Below are positions 1-9,428 of a stretch of 64,000 nucleotides of DNA, in pieces. The first letter of the stretch is position 1. Each line of letters begins with the position of its first letter. The notes under the pieces are model-generated. The model had not been told where the DNA came from and searched no databases. It was given only the letters and a program-made list of their open reading frames with translations. The translations under genes and the position numbers were made by a program. Source of the stretch: Rhodocyclaceae bacterium (lineage in GTDB: Bacteria; Pseudomonadota; Gammaproteobacteria; Burkholderiales; Rhodocyclaceae); contig JAKLLG010000004.1 in NCBI GenBank assembly GCA_023150275.1, forward strand, positions 62,001 to 126,000. Direction: 5' to 3'.

Positions 1-489
1 CGCTTCGTCGAGCAGCTCCATGTCGCGGCTGGTCATCAGCCGTTCGATGTCGGTCACGATCAGCATGCGTTTCTCGATGCTGGCGAGCCCCTGGATGTAC
101 TTTGTGTCAAAGCTCGCCGAGAAATCCGGTGCTGGGCGAATCTGACTGCGCGTCAGCATGGTCACGTCGGAGACACTGTCGACCACGATCCCGATCACGC
201 GCTGGGCAACATTAAGAATGATCACGACGGTGAAGGGTGTGTACTCGACTGTGCCCAGCCCGAACTTGATGCGTAGATCGACGATCGGCACGATGATCCC
301 GCGCAGGTTGATCACCCCCTTGATGAACGGGGGCGCGTAGGCGATCGTCGTCGGGGGCTCGTAGCCTCGAATCTCCTGCACCTTGAGGATGTCGATCGCG
401 TATTCCTCGTCACCAAGGCGGAAGGTCAGGTACTCGCAGGCGGCCTGCTCCTCTTCGACCGTTGCGTTTTGCGGGCTTGCCGTTTCCAT
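1..489 (-). CDS. cheW: Chemotaxis coupling protein CheW, 3' end cut by window
   Basis: Reverse-strand reading from ATG at 489 is open for 163 codons to the window edge, so the C-terminal end and stop are outside. The translation has the CheW SH3-like fold pattern: [20 protein letters not shown] near residues 20-40, then [18 protein letters not shown], then [10 protein letters not shown], and a late segment [19 protein letters not shown]. CheW couples membrane chemoreceptors to the CheA kinase in the cytoplasm. The gene sits 15 bases downstream of cheA in the same orientation, so it belongs to the cheY-cheA-cheW set seen here. The E. coli protein is about 167 residues, so very little is missing. 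Confidence 0.93.
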   Translation of the reverse strand, partial: METASPQNATVEEEQAACEYLTFRLGDEEYAIDILKVQEIRGYEPPTTIAYAPPFIKGVINLRGIIVPIVDLRIKFGLGTVEYTPFTVVIILNVAQRVIGIVVDSVSDVTMLTRSQIRPAPDFSASFDTKYIQGLASIEKRMLIVTDIERLMTSRDMELLDEA

Positions 490-504
490 GCTTCGCTCTC
501 CTGG

Positions 505-2817
505 CTAGATGGCCTGCGCGGTCGCGGCAACCGCGATCGCCTGTTGCGCCGTGCGTGCCGATTCGATTACCGCCGAAACGTCGAGAATGAGGGCCACACG
601 GCCATCTCCCATGATCGTGGCACCGGATATTCCGGACACTCGGCGGTAGTTCTGTTCCAGACTCTTGATCACAACCTGATGCTGACCGACCAGTGCATCG
701 ACGAACAGCGCCGCCTTGGCGCCATCGGCATCGATGACGATCAGGATGCCCTTGCTGAAGTCGGTTTCAGCCCCCGGAATGCTGAACAGTTCGTGCAGGG
801 ACACGACCGGCAGGTATTCGCCGCGCACCTGGATGACGCGCGCCTGGTTCGAAAGCGTTCGGATATCGCCGGGTTCCGCCTGCAAGGACTCGATGACGTA
901 GGAGAGCGGCAGGATATAGATATGCTCGCCTACCGCAATCGACATGCCGTCAAGAATCGCCAACGTCAGCGGCAAGCGTACCGTCATCCGCGTACCGATG
1001 CCCTGCATGCTCTCAATTTCGATGCGCCCACCCATCGACTGGATGTTGCGACGCACGACATCCATGCCGACACCGCGACCGGACACATCGGTGACGACTT
1101 CCGCGGTCGAGAAGCCAGCCTCGAAAATCAGGCCCCAGACATCTCCATCACTCATCTGGTCTGACACCTGGAAGCCGCGCTCGCGCGCCTTGGCGAGGAT
1201 ACGCTGGCGATTCAAGCCGGCGCCATCGTCGCCGACCTCGATGACGATATTGCCCCCCTGATGCGCCGCTTTCAGCGTGATCGTGCCACTGGCCGGCTTG
1301 CCGGCAGCAATGCGCTGCTCCGGCAACTCGATGCCGTGGTCGAGGCTGTTGCGGATCAGGTGGGTCAGCGGATCGGCAATGCGTTCGATCAGACCCTTGT
1401 CGAGCTCGGTACTCTCGCCGCTCATTTTCAGTTCGACCTGCTTGCCGAGCTTCGACGAGAGATCGCGGACGACGCGCGGGAAGCGCGAAAAAACGAAGGA
1501 GATCGGCATCATGCGGATAGACATCACCGCTTCCTGCAATCCGCGCGTATTGCGTTCCAGCTGCGCGAGGCCATTACTGAGCGCCTCCGGCGCAGCATCG
1601 CCCATCTGCGTGGCACACTGCAGCAGCATCGCCTGTGTGATCACCAGTTCGCCGACAAGATTGATCAACTGATCGGCGCGCTCGACGCTGACGCGGATCG
1701 AGGCCGCCTCCCCCGCCACCGCCGCCGGCTTGGCCCTGGTTTCGCGTGGCGTAGGCGCCGCTGTGGCAGTCGTGGGCACCACCGTGGGCGGCGCAGCATC
1801 GGCAGAGGGAGCGGGAGCGGTGGCTTCGACGACAGGCGCCGGCACCGGCTCGAAGAAACCAAAACCGTCGCCTTCTTCGGCCACCGAGCCCGCATTCGCT
1901 GGGGCTTCCGGCGTGGATGCTTCGACGGGTTCGAAAAAGCCATAGCCATCGCCCTGCTCTCCAATGAGCACTGGCTGGCTGGCCCCGATGCCAGCGGATG
2001 AAGGGGTCTGCGCCTCGGGCAATGGCTCGAAGAACCCGAAGCTGTCGTCGGCGACAACCGGTTCAAATAGACCAAACGCCTCGTCGGTCTCCGCGAGTGC
2101 GGGCGTCGTCGGTTGCACCCGCCATGCATCACGCTCCGACACGAAGTCGATGAGATCGGCGAACGCTTCCTGCGGTTGGCTGGTCACCAGACGCAGGCGC
2201 CAGGGCCCGGGTTCGTCGGTCGCCGGCTGCTGGAGAATGTCGAGGGCGCCCAGGCTGCCTAGTTCCTGCAGGAGGTTCGGCAGTGCCTGATGGTCGGCAG
2301 CAGCCTCCAGCGTCGGCAGGAACTCGATATCGTAGCTCGGCAAGTCGCTTGCGCCCGCGGCGCCGGTTGCGCCTGCAGCCGGCTGCGGTTCGGCTACCGC
2401 CTGACTCGCACCTTGCACGGCAACGGCACTGCCCCCGGTCAAGGCCTTGAGCCGGGCACAGACGTCGCCAACGACGCTGGCTTCCACGGCTGCCGCTCCT
2501 TGGTGCGCCGCCAGCATGTCCTTCAGCGTGTCGCCCGCCGCGAGGAAGGCATCCACCATGTCGTTGCGAAGCGGAAGTTCGTGCTTGCGGATGCGGTCGA
2601 GCAGGTTCTCGAGTACGTGCGTCACTTCCGCGAGATCGGAGAAACCGAAGGTTCCACTCGACCCCTTGATCGAATGCGCGGCGCGGAAGATCGCGTTGAG
2701 ATCCTCGTCGTCAGGCGCGCCGACATCGAGCCCGAGCAGCAGCGACTCCATGGCCGCCAGATGCTCTGCGGTTTCCTCGAAGAACACCTGGTAAAACTGA
2801 CTCATGTCGATGGTCAT
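505..2817 (-). CDS. cheA: Chemotaxis histidine kinase CheA
   Basis: 770-aa chemotaxis kinase that autophosphorylates on His and passes phosphate to CheY. The N-terminal Hpt domain carries the phosphoacceptor His48 in RAAHSIKGSSGTFGF. A long low-complexity Pro/Ala linker (about 130-365) follows, then the P3 dimerisation helices (about 370-440). The HATPase domain has N box HLIRNSLDHGIE (486-497), G1 VGDDGAGLN and G2 GRGVGMDVV (580-588). A C-terminal CheW-like domain runs from about 625 to 755. The linker contains four copies of an aromatic motif, (F/Y)G(L/F)FEP, at about 248, 260, 292 and 319. A second in-frame ATG lies at codon 5, so the start could be either. It lies between cheY and cheW on the same strand. 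Confidence 0.97.
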   Translation of the reverse strand: MTIDMSQFYQVFFEETAEHLAAMESLLLGLDVGAPDDEDLNAIFRAAHSIKGSSGTFGFSDLAEVTHVLENLLDRIRKHELPLRNDMVDAFLAAGDTLKDMLAAHQGAAAVEASVVGDVCARLKALTGGSAVAVQGASQAVAEPQPAAGATGAAGASDLPSYDIEFLPTLEAAADHQALPNLLQELGSLGALDILQQPATDEPGPWRLRLVTSQPQEAFADLIDFVSERDAWRVQPTTPALAETDEAFGLFEPVVADDSFGFFEPLPEAQTPSSAGIGASQPVLIGEQGDGYGFFEPVEASTPEAPANAGSVAEEGDGFGFFEPVPAPVVEATAPAPSADAAPPTVVPTTATAAPTPRETRAKPAAVAGEAASIRVSVERADQLINLVGELVITQAMLLQCATQMGDAAPEALSNGLAQLERNTRGLQEAVMSIRMMPISFVFSRFPRVVRDLSSKLGKQVELKMSGESTELDKGLIERIADPLTHLIRNSLDHGIELPEQRIAAGKPASGTITLKAAHQGGNIVIEVGDDGAGLNRQRILAKARERGFQVSDQMSDGDVWGLIFEAGFSTAEVVTDVSGRGVGMDVVRRNIQSMGGRIEIESMQGIGTRMTVRLPLTLAILDGMSIAVGEHIYILPLSYVIESLQAEPGDIRTLSNQARVIQVRGEYLPVVSLHELFSIPGAETDFSKGILIVIDADGAKAALFVDALVGQHQVVIKSLEQNYRRVSGISGATIMGDGRVALILDVSAVIESARTAQQAIAVAATAQAI

Positions 2818-2880
2818 TCTTACCTCTGCGCTTCTGTAGCGTTGGAAACGCGGCCTACCACCATCGGTGGCCGCCCGGTA

Positions 2881-3246
2881 TCAGCCAATGACCTTCTTCA
2901 CCACCTCGATCAGTTTCTGCGGATCGAACGGCTTGACCAGCCAGCCGGTAGCCCCCGCCGCACGGCCCTGCGCCTTCATCGCGTCGGAGGATTCGGTCGT
3001 CAGCATCAGGATCGGTGTGGCCTTGTACTGTGGCAGTCCGCGCAGGTTTTTGATCAGCGTCAGACCGTCCATGCGCGGCATGTTCTGATCGGTAAGCACG
3101 AGATTGACCGATTTTGCCTTGGCCTTGTCGAGGCCATCCATGCCGTCAACCGCCTCGACGACATCATAGCCGGCACTTTTCAGGGTGAAACCCACCATCT
3201 GGCGGATCGACGCGGAATCATCAACGCAGAGCACAGTCTTGGCCAT
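2881..3246 (-). CDS. cheY: Chemotaxis response regulator CheY
   Basis: 121-aa single-domain receiver. The acidic pocket is Asp9/Asp10 (CVDDSAS), the phosphoacceptor is Asp53 (LVLTDQNMPRMDG), the switch Thr is in LTTES (83-84) and the conserved Lys105 is in VKPF. There is no output domain, as expected for a CheY that binds the flagellar switch. It sits 17 bases after the MCP gene and 63 bases before cheA on the same strand, which fits one chemotaxis operon. Confidence 0.95.
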   Translation of the reverse strand: MAKTVLCVDDSASIRQMVGFTLKSAGYDVVEAVDGMDGLDKAKAKSVNLVLTDQNMPRMDGLTLIKNLRGLPQYKATPILMLTTESSDAMKAQGRAAGATGWLVKPFDPQKLIEVVKKVIG

Positions 3247-3263
3247 GGATAGTTCCTTCTCGG

Positions 3264-4475
3264 TTAGAACAGCTCGACGCCGCCGCTGGCGAAGCCTTGC
3301 TGTTTGACGGGGTTGTTTTCGATAACGTGATGAATGCTGCCGAGCGTGGCGACAATGCCGGACAGCTGGACACGCAGGCGCCCGGCCTGCTCCGCGGAAA
3401 GCCCGTGCGCGGCAGCCCCTGCAATGCGACCGGCACCACCGATCTCGTTCATGATGCCCTGCAGCTCGCCCAGGCGCTTGCTGACGTGCGTGATCAGCTG
3501 CGTGACCATGTCCTGGAACTGCAAGGACACCACCGCCTGATTGACGCTGCTCTCCATGATCTCTGCAATCTTGTTCAGTTCGACGACCGTCTCGCTGGTA
3601 TGGCGATTCAGTTCCTCGACGTCGCTCATGGCCTGCTCGACATCGCTCTTCGATTTCAGCGCAAAGGTCATGTCCTGTGCGGCCATCTTGTTGATGGCAG
3701 TTTCAGTATCGGCAATCGATTTCTGCATGTTCTGCATCAGGCCGCGAATCTGCTGGCTGAAATGGCTGGTCCTGCCGGAGAGATCGCGCACCTCGTCGGC
3801 AACCACCGCAAACCCGCGCCCCGCCTCGCCGGCGCGCGCAGCCTCGATCGCCGCATTCAGCGCAAGCAGATTGGTTTGCTTTGAAATGCCTTCGATCTCA
3901 CCGAGCATGCCGAGAATCTGCCGCATTTCGGTGGCGATGCGGTCGGTCATCTCGACCAGTTCCATCGCCAGTTTCGAGTTCTCGATGACGCTATCGACGA
4001 AAGAACGCAGGGTTTCCGAGGTCTGCCGCGCAAACTGCTCGAAGTCGGAGACGCCGTTCGTCCCGCCATGCTTGCTGACGATCTCCAGGCCCAGCTCCTG
4101 TTGCCGCCGGGTCTGCGCGCTCATCGCATTGAAACTGTCGATGAGCTTGGCAATTGCATCGGAGAAAATGTGCTGGGCGCGACCGAGCTCTCCCCGGGTA
4201 TTGTCGAACTGGGCAGAAAACTCCTCGCCACAGCGCACGAGCGTGGTTCCCGTATCCGCCAGCGCACCGCGAATCTGCGGAGCGGCCTGATCCTCCTGCG
4301 CGCTTGCTGTCGCCCCACCATGGCCTGCGCCGGCAATGAACACCCAGCCTACGGCCATTGCCACGACCGCTCCCACGAAGACGCCGTTGCGCAAGGCCGG
4401 CTCGACCGCCGCCGCAATGCCGGCAACCACAACCAGCCAGATCACGCCAAACAGCCTGCTTTTGTCTCCAGTCAT
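3264..4475 (-). CDS. Methyl-accepting chemotaxis protein with almost no sensor domain
   Basis: 403-aa chemoreceptor. Two hydrophobic segments (about 8-28 and 33-52) are separated by only a few residues, so there is no periplasmic ligand domain. The rest is a coiled-coil signalling domain with the conserved hairpin tip [20 protein letters not shown] and [15 protein letters not shown] (about 195-235) that contacts CheA and CheW. It ends in GGVELF and has no NWETF-type CheR tether. Cytoplasmic or intramembrane sensing (redox, membrane energy) is the likely mode, but this is inference. It heads the operon before cheY, cheA and cheW. Confidence 0.9.
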   Translation of the reverse strand: MTGDKSRLFGVIWLVVVAGIAAAVEPALRNGVFVGAVVAMAVGWVFIAGAGHGGATASAQEDQAAPQIRGALADTGTTLVRCGEEFSAQFDNTRGELGRAQHIFSDAIAKLIDSFNAMSAQTRRQQELGLEIVSKHGGTNGVSDFEQFARQTSETLRSFVDSVIENSKLAMELVEMTDRIATEMRQILGMLGEIEGISKQTNLLALNAAIEAARAGEAGRGFAVVADEVRDLSGRTSHFSQQIRGLMQNMQKSIADTETAINKMAAQDMTFALKSKSDVEQAMSDVEELNRHTSETVVELNKIAEIMESSVNQAVVSLQFQDMVTQLITHVSKRLGELQGIMNEIGGAGRIAGAAAHGLSAEQAGRLRVQLSGIVATLGSIHHVIENNPVKQQGFASGGVELF

Positions 4476-4546
4476 CCTGCCATCTCTCCTATTGCACGCC
4501 CGTCCTCCAGGTTGCGGAGGGCCGATTCAGCGCGACTATTCCCGGG

Positions 4547-5512
4547 TCAGCCGGAACGGCCGTTGCCGTCGGCACCTTGTCTCAATACGCTGCCAGCGCC
4601 TTCCCCGCTACCGACATCTTCCGTCGGCACTTCGCCCTCGTTGAGGAAGGCGTCCTCGGTCTTCTTGTTCAGCACGATGATGCTGATCCTGCGGTTGACC
4701 GGATTGAGCGGATCGTTCTTGTCGAACAGTACAGTCGAGGAAAGCCCGACAACACGCAGGATCTTGTTTTCATCCATGCCGCCGGTGATCAGCTCGCGAC
4801 GCGACGCGTTCGCGCGATTGGCCGACAGCTCCCAGTTCGAAAAACTCTTCTCCCCACCCGCGAAACGCGCGGCATCCGTGTGGCCCGAGACCGTAACCCG
4901 ATTGCTGACGGTATTCAGCGCACGACCGATCTCGCGCAGGATGTCCTTGGTATAGGGCTTCAACTCGGAACTGCTCGAATCGAACATTGGCCGGTTCTGC
5001 TCATCGACAATCTGAATACGCAAACCTTCGCTGGTGATATCGAGCAGCAACTGGTTCTTGAACTGCTTGAGCGACGGGTTGCCCTCGATCACCTTTTCGA
5101 TGCGCTGCTTCAGCTCGTTGAGCTTCGCCTTTTCCTGCTCCTCGAATTGCTTCCTGAGCAACTCCTGATTGGTTTCCTTGAGGTTGATCGTTTTCCGCTT
5201 CGCCTCGATTTCGCCTTCCTTGACCTGGCCGGAAGTGCGTGTGAGATCCTTGCCCCCGCCCTGAATAACGCTCGATGCGTCGCCGACCCCGGAGCCTCCG
5301 GACATTCCGACCTTGAGCGGATTCTGGAAGAAATCGGCGATACCCTGCAGATCACCCTTCGCGGTCGACCCGAGCAGCCACATGAGCAGGAAGAAGGCCA
5401 TCATCGCCGTGACAAAGTCGGCGTAGGCGATTTTCCATGCTCCGCCGTGGTGGCCGCCGGCGACCACCTTCTTGCGCTTGATGATTATCGGGCGTGTCGA
5501 ATCGTCACTCAT
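4547..5512 (-). CDS. motB: Flagellar motor stator protein MotB
   Basis: 321-aa stator subunit. A single transmembrane helix follows a basic N-terminus, and the proton-carrying Asp32 sits in AYADFVTAMMAFFLLMWLLG. A plug/linker region rich in charged residues runs to about 165. A C-terminal OmpA-like peptidoglycan-binding domain (about 175-300) includes VSGHTDAARF and NPVNRRISIIV. It lies directly downstream of motA (36-base gap), and the two together form the H+-driven stator. Length is close to the usual 300-310 residues. Confidence 0.96.
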   Translation of the reverse strand: MSDDSTRPIIIKRKKVVAGGHHGGAWKIAYADFVTAMMAFFLLMWLLGSTAKGDLQGIADFFQNPLKVGMSGGSGVGDASSVIQGGGKDLTRTSGQVKEGEIEAKRKTINLKETNQELLRKQFEEQEKAKLNELKQRIEKVIEGNPSLKQFKNQLLLDITSEGLRIQIVDEQNRPMFDSSSSELKPYTKDILREIGRALNTVSNRVTVSGHTDAARFAGGEKSFSNWELSANRANASRRELITGGMDENKILRVVGLSSTVLFDKNDPLNPVNRRISIIVLNKKTEDAFLNEGEVPTEDVGSGEGAGSVLRQGADGNGRSG

Positions 5513-5548
5513 CGGAGCCCCGTATCCTGTCTCACGTCAGCCGTCCGC

Positions 5549-6406
5549 TCACTTGCCCTTGCGCGCCTTGAGTTCATCCTCAAGCTCGCGGAAGCTCGGC
5601 CGCACACCGGATTCGAGCACCTTGCGCCCGAACTCGACGGCCACCTGCGGCGCGTAGCCCGACATCGAGGCGAGCAGCACGACCTTGATCACCTGATAGA
5701 TCTTCGAAGCCTCATGCGCCTTCTGTTCGAGCAGCGAAGCGACCGGCGCCACGAAACCGTAGGAAACGAGAATACCGAGGAAGGTGCCGACCAGCGCGCC
5801 ACCGATCATCTTGCCAAGCACCGCCGGCGGCTGGCCGACCGAACCCATCACGTTTACCACGCCCATCACCGCGACGACGATACCGAAGGCCGGTACACCG
5901 TCGGCCACCTTGGACATCACGTGGCCAGGCACCTCGACTTCGTGGTGGTGCGTCTCGATCTCCATGTCCATGAGGCTTTCGATCTCGACCGTATTGAGAT
6001 TGCCACCGACCATCATGCGCAGATAATCAGTGATGAACTCCATCACATGGTGATCGTTCTGCAACGTGGGATATTTGCTGAAGATCGGGCTTGCGTGCGG
6101 ATCTTCCACATCCGCCTCGATCGACATCAGGCCTTCCTTCCTCACCTTGGAGAGAATCTCGAAGAGCATCGCCAGCAGATCGACATACAGCGCCTTGGTG
6201 AACTTGGAGCCCTTCAGGATGGACGGCAGTGCACCGACGGTCTTCTTGATGTATTTGATGTCATTGCCAGCGAGGAATCCCCCGATGGTCAGGCCGACGA
6301 TCGCGACATATTCAGTGGGAACCCAGAGCGCAAGCAGGCTGCCGTGAATCGCGTAGGTGCCGAGCGAGGCAGCGAGAATGACGACATAGCCGATGATCAG
6401 GAACAT
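5549..6406 (-). CDS. motA: Flagellar motor stator protein MotA
   Basis: 285-aa inner-membrane stator subunit with four predicted membrane helices: two near the N-terminus (1-50) and two in the C-terminal half, VPAFGIVVAVMGVVNVMG and GTFLGILVSYGFVAPVASLL. The large cytoplasmic loop between them contacts the rotor protein FliG. Conserved prolines of the ion channel occur in both late helices. It is followed by motB in the usual order. The start ATG at 6406 gives the typical N-terminus MFLIIGYVVIL. Confidence 0.96.
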   Translation of the reverse strand: MFLIIGYVVILAASLGTYAIHGSLLALWVPTEYVAIVGLTIGGFLAGNDIKYIKKTVGALPSILKGSKFTKALYVDLLAMLFEILSKVRKEGLMSIEADVEDPHASPIFSKYPTLQNDHHVMEFITDYLRMMVGGNLNTVEIESLMDMEIETHHHEVEVPGHVMSKVADGVPAFGIVVAVMGVVNVMGSVGQPPAVLGKMIGGALVGTFLGILVSYGFVAPVASLLEQKAHEASKIYQVIKVVLLASMSGYAPQVAVEFGRKVLESGVRPSFRELEDELKARKGK

Positions 6407-6599
6407 GCGCTACCCCTTAAACCCTTACCCTTGATGGCCCCCGCGCACGCTCGGCGGCTGGCGTTGTTGTTCCGCTATTGTAGCCAGATGCCGGCGAAGA
6501 ATGCGAAAAATGCTGCACATCTGAAGGTTTGCCACAATTTCGCCACGATTCGGCGATCGAGCGCCTGCTACCCGAAGCCAACTGGTTTAGACTTCCGCC

Positions 6600-7172
6600 A
6601 TGAGCATCGTCCATCCTCCGATCCATTTCTGCAGCAGTTGCGGGGCGCCGGTCACGCATGCGATCCCTGAGGGCGACAATATCGCCCGGCACATCTGCAC
6701 CCGCTGCGGCACCATCCATTACCAGAATCCGAAAATGGTCGTTGGCTGCATCGCGGAATGGGAGGGCAAGGTGCTGCTTTGCCGGCGCGCGATCGAGCCG
6801 CGCCATGGCCGCTGGACGCTGCCCGCCGGTTTCATGGAGAACGCCGAAACGACTGCCGAGGCCGCGGCCCGCGAAACGCTGGAAGAGGCTTGCGCGCAGG
6901 TGCGCATCGAGCGCCTGTTTGCGCTGGTGAACATTCCCTACATCCACCAGGTACACCTCTTCTATACGGCTGCCCTGATCGATGGCGTACATGCCCCCGG
7001 TATCGAATCACTGGAATCGAGGCTGTTCGCCGAAGCCGACATCCCCTGGCGGGAAATGGCTTTCCGCAGCGTCAGCTTCGCACTGCGTGCCTGGCTGGAC
7101 GACCGCCGTGCCGAACGCAGCGGAACGGTGCATACGACGGACCTCGTGCCGCCGACTACTCCTCCAGACTGA
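6600..7172 (+). CDS. NUDIX hydrolase with zinc-ribbon N-terminus
   Basis: 190-aa hydrolase of nucleoside-diphosphate-linked substrates. An N-terminal zinc ribbon uses Cys11, Cys14, Cys33 and Cys36 (FCSSCG and CTRCG), as in NADH-pyrophosphatase-like proteins. The Nudix box spans about 78-99 (GFMENAETTAEAAARETLEE). The last box Gly is replaced (EEACA), which I believe is common in this subfamily. The substrate cannot be read from sequence. It runs convergent to the TonB-like gene and the two 3' ends overlap by 17 bases. Confidence 0.88.
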   Translation: MSIVHPPIHFCSSCGAPVTHAIPEGDNIARHICTRCGTIHYQNPKMVVGCIAEWEGKVLLCRRAIEPRHGRWTLPAGFMENAETTAEAAARETLEEACAQVRIERLFALVNIPYIHQVHLFYTAALIDGVHAPGIESLESRLFAEADIPWREMAFRSVSFALRAWLDDRRAERSGTVHTTDLVPPTTPPD

Positions 7173-7866
7173 AGCGGATCGGCACGGTCAGCGCAAACGC
7201 CTTGCTGCGCAGCGCTTCGGGCATCGGGGCTGCGAGGACCGCGTGCGACAAGGTATCTTCAGCCTGTGCATCGAGCACGGCGTGGCCAGAAGACCGCCCG
7301 ACCGACACCGCGGGCGGCAGACCCGGCGATGCTTTCAGGGTCAATTCGACCACACCTTCCCAGCCCCGCGTCCGCGCGACTGCCGGGTACGCCCGATAAC
7401 GCCTCGCGGCGCTGGCAAGGTCGAGGCGGTACTGACGCAGCAGATCGGCAGCGACCGGCTCGCCGATGACGGGCTCACCGGAGGAGGCGGGACCTGCAGC
7501 AGACGCCGAGGCCGCTTCCGCAGCCGGTTCCCTTGCTTCAGGCGCCGCCTGGGCCGGCACGGTACTCATGGATTTGTTCGCAGCAAGCCGTGGGGGCGTC
7601 GTATGCGACTGCGCAGGCGGCGGCACCTTCGCTGCCGGGGGATCGAGCTTTCGCGGGACGGAAGTTGGCTGCGGCACCACGGCGCTTGCAGCCCCCCTGT
7701 TGGGCAAGGATTCCGCAATTCGCACCTGTACCGATGCAGCGGCACTTCGTTCAGCCGTGATGGGCATGGGGCGCGCGAAGCCTCCGCCGAACACGAGCAG
7801 CAGATGGGCTGCACAGGAGACAAGGAGGGCGACGAACAAAGGCCGCTGGCGGTGGTCTGATTTCAT
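7156..7866 (-). CDS. TonB-like energy-transducer protein
   Basis: 236 aa. One N-terminal membrane anchor (about 8-28, PLFVALLVSCAAHLLLVFGG) is followed by a Pro/Ala-rich periplasmic stretch and a C-terminal TonB-type domain: YPAVARTRGWEGVVELTLK, then AEDTLSHAVLAAPMPEALR. It would couple ExbBD-driven energy to outer-membrane transport or serve a related envelope function. No exbBD genes adjoin it; a pair lies about 34 kb away in this window. There is no TonB-dependent receptor nearby, so the partner is unknown. Confidence 0.75.
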   Translation of the reverse strand: MKSDHRQRPLFVALLVSCAAHLLLVFGGGFARPMPITAERSAAASVQVRIAESLPNRGAASAVVPQPTSVPRKLDPPAAKVPPPAQSHTTPPRLAANKSMSTVPAQAAPEAREPAAEAASASAAGPASSGEPVIGEPVAADLLRQYRLDLASAARRYRAYPAVARTRGWEGVVELTLKASPGLPPAVSVGRSSGHAVLDAQAEDTLSHAVLAAPMPEALRSKAFALTVPIRFSLEE

Positions 7867-7994
7867 TGCAGCGGGAAAGCATAGCGCGCCGGCAAAAATT
7901 CAATCAACTGAAATACTTGAAAGATTGAACAGCAGTGAATTACTTTGGTACGCTTCCGGCAGCCAGCAAACGACCGAGAGGAGGTAAGCAAGTG

Positions 7995-8609
7995 ATGCAG
8001 CCTCAGCCAGCGACTGACACGCCGCCGTGTTCCGGCACCGCGACGGTCGTCCCGCTCATCCTTGCGGTCGACGTCACCGGCGCGCCGCGCGGCTGGATCA
8101 CCTGGCGCGATGCTGTTGCCAGCAAGGCATCGGGGCGTGTGGATCGTGAGCTGGGGGAGTTTCTGTTCACCTTTCACGGTGGTCGTTCACGGCTCACGGG
8201 CGAACGCTCGGAAATCAGCATCAGCAGCATTCTCGCGCTGCGCGGCCGCAACCCACAGGCGTGGGAGCCGCAGGCGCCGGCACTGACCAATTCACTGCTC
8301 TTTCAGCGGGATCTCCACCTGTGCTGTTACTGTGGCCGCCAAAAGCGGCCGGAACTGCTGACGCGCGACCATGTCATCCCGGTTTCGCGTGGCGGTGCAG
8401 ATCACTGGAAGAACGTCGTGACCGCGTGCAAGCCCTGCAATCAGCGCAAGGGGGCCAAGACGCCCGAGCGCGCGGGGATGATGATGCTGTACGTGCCCTA
8501 CACGCCTTCGGTCTACGAGGCGATGATCCTGCGTAACCGGCGCATCCTCGCCGACCAGATGGATTTTCTGCTCAGCCTGCTGCCTGCGGACTCGCGTCTG
8601 GCGGTCTAG
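7995..8609 (+). CDS. HNH endonuclease
   Basis: 204 aa from ATG at 7995. That start is chosen because a perfect AGGAGGT Shine-Dalgarno lies at 7979-7985, nine bases upstream; an in-frame ATG at 7935 has no such signal. The C-terminal half is a textbook HNH/McrA-like module: CCYCGR, LTRDHVIPVSRGG, KNVVTACKPCNQRKG, giving two zinc CxxC knuckles and the catalytic His of DHV. The N-terminal 90 residues match nothing I recognise, though TWRDAVASKASGR is a frequent opening in stand-alone bacterial HNH proteins. It has no restriction-modification partner nearby. A general DNA repair or processing role is possible but not shown. Confidence 0.87.
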   Translation: MQPQPATDTPPCSGTATVVPLILAVDVTGAPRGWITWRDAVASKASGRVDRELGEFLFTFHGGRSRLTGERSEISISSILALRGRNPQAWEPQAPALTNSLLFQRDLHLCCYCGRQKRPELLTRDHVIPVSRGGADHWKNVVTACKPCNQRKGAKTPERAGMMMLYVPYTPSVYEAMILRNRRILADQMDFLLSLLPADSRLAV

Positions 8610-8624
8610 CAGCCTGTCGGGCAA

Positions 8625-9407
8625 TCAGTCCTCCAGCTCCGCCTTCGCGGCTTCGATATCGAGCCGCTCCATCGCGTCGGCCGCTTCACAGGCCGCGGCT
8701 TCGGCGTAGAGTTTTTCGGCCTCTTTCAGCTTGCCCTTTCCGTAAAGCATGACCAGCGCATTTGCCATCTCGGTGCGCGCAATCGCCGAGTCGGGATTGA
8801 GCTTCAGCGCCTCGGCAAGCAGTTCGCTGCCCGCATCCTTTTTGGCGCCGTAGGTGAGGCCGCCGACCAGCGCCCCCACCTTGTCGATCACCTCGGCATG
8901 CCAGGTGCCCAGCGCGATCCGTGCATCAGCGTGCTTTGGCGCGAGTTCGATCGCCCGCAGCAGGCTCTGCTTGATCTTGCCGCCGAGGCCTTCAGCAAGC
9001 GCCTTGGCCACGGAAATGCCCTGGCTGTAACGGCCCAGCGCATAGGCGTGGTAGTACCACGCATTGGCGTTGTCCGGCTGAGCCGACTGCAGTTCCTCGC
9101 AGCGGGCGGCAATCTCCTGATACGCGGCGAGTTTGTGCGCATCGTCGTCCTCCAGGTAATTGGCATGGATCATCGCCGCCTTGTTGGCGGCGTTGTACCC
9201 GGCAAACCCTTCCTTCAGGCCGACTTCGACAGCACGGCCGAAATCACCGGCGTGGTAGGCGCGCCAGGCCTCCTGCACCGCGGCACTCTCGGGCCACGGC
9301 TCACAATCCCCCCGGTGCAGTCGCGGCCAGGCTTTCTTCAGCGCGGCCCCGGCGTACTGGTAGGCCTTCTCGGGATAGGGAAACTTGTGCCATGCGGCCT
9401 TCTTCAT
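8625..9407 (-). CDS. TPR-like repeat protein of unknown function
   Basis: 260 aa, soluble, almost entirely helical. TPR-type units can be seen around 110-160 (NANAWYYHAYALGRYSQG), 150-175 (LLRAIELAPKHADARIALG) and 195-235 (ELLAEALKLNPDSAIARTE). It starts with the motif-like KKAAWHKFPYPEKAY and has no signal peptide. TPR proteins serve as scaffolds; the partner is not evident. It lies in the same orientation as, and directly before, no obvious operon mate except the TetR gene 21 bases upstream. Confidence 0.7.
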   Translation of the reverse strand: MKKAAWHKFPYPEKAYQYAGAALKKAWPRLHRGDCEPWPESAAVQEAWRAYHAGDFGRAVEVGLKEGFAGYNAANKAAMIHANYLEDDDAHKLAAYQEIAARCEELQSAQPDNANAWYYHAYALGRYSQGISVAKALAEGLGGKIKQSLLRAIELAPKHADARIALGTWHAEVIDKVGALVGGLTYGAKKDAGSELLAEALKLNPDSAIARTEMANALVMLYGKGKLKEAEKLYAEAAACEAADAMERLDIEAAKAELED

Positions 9408-9428
9408 CGCATCACCTCCGCGGAAATC

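Noticed and set aside
4358..6670. 770-codon plus-strand frame across motB and motA
   Set aside because: Antisense shadow; it runs across two real genes and an intergenic gap and is rich in Arg/His/Asp as such shadows are.
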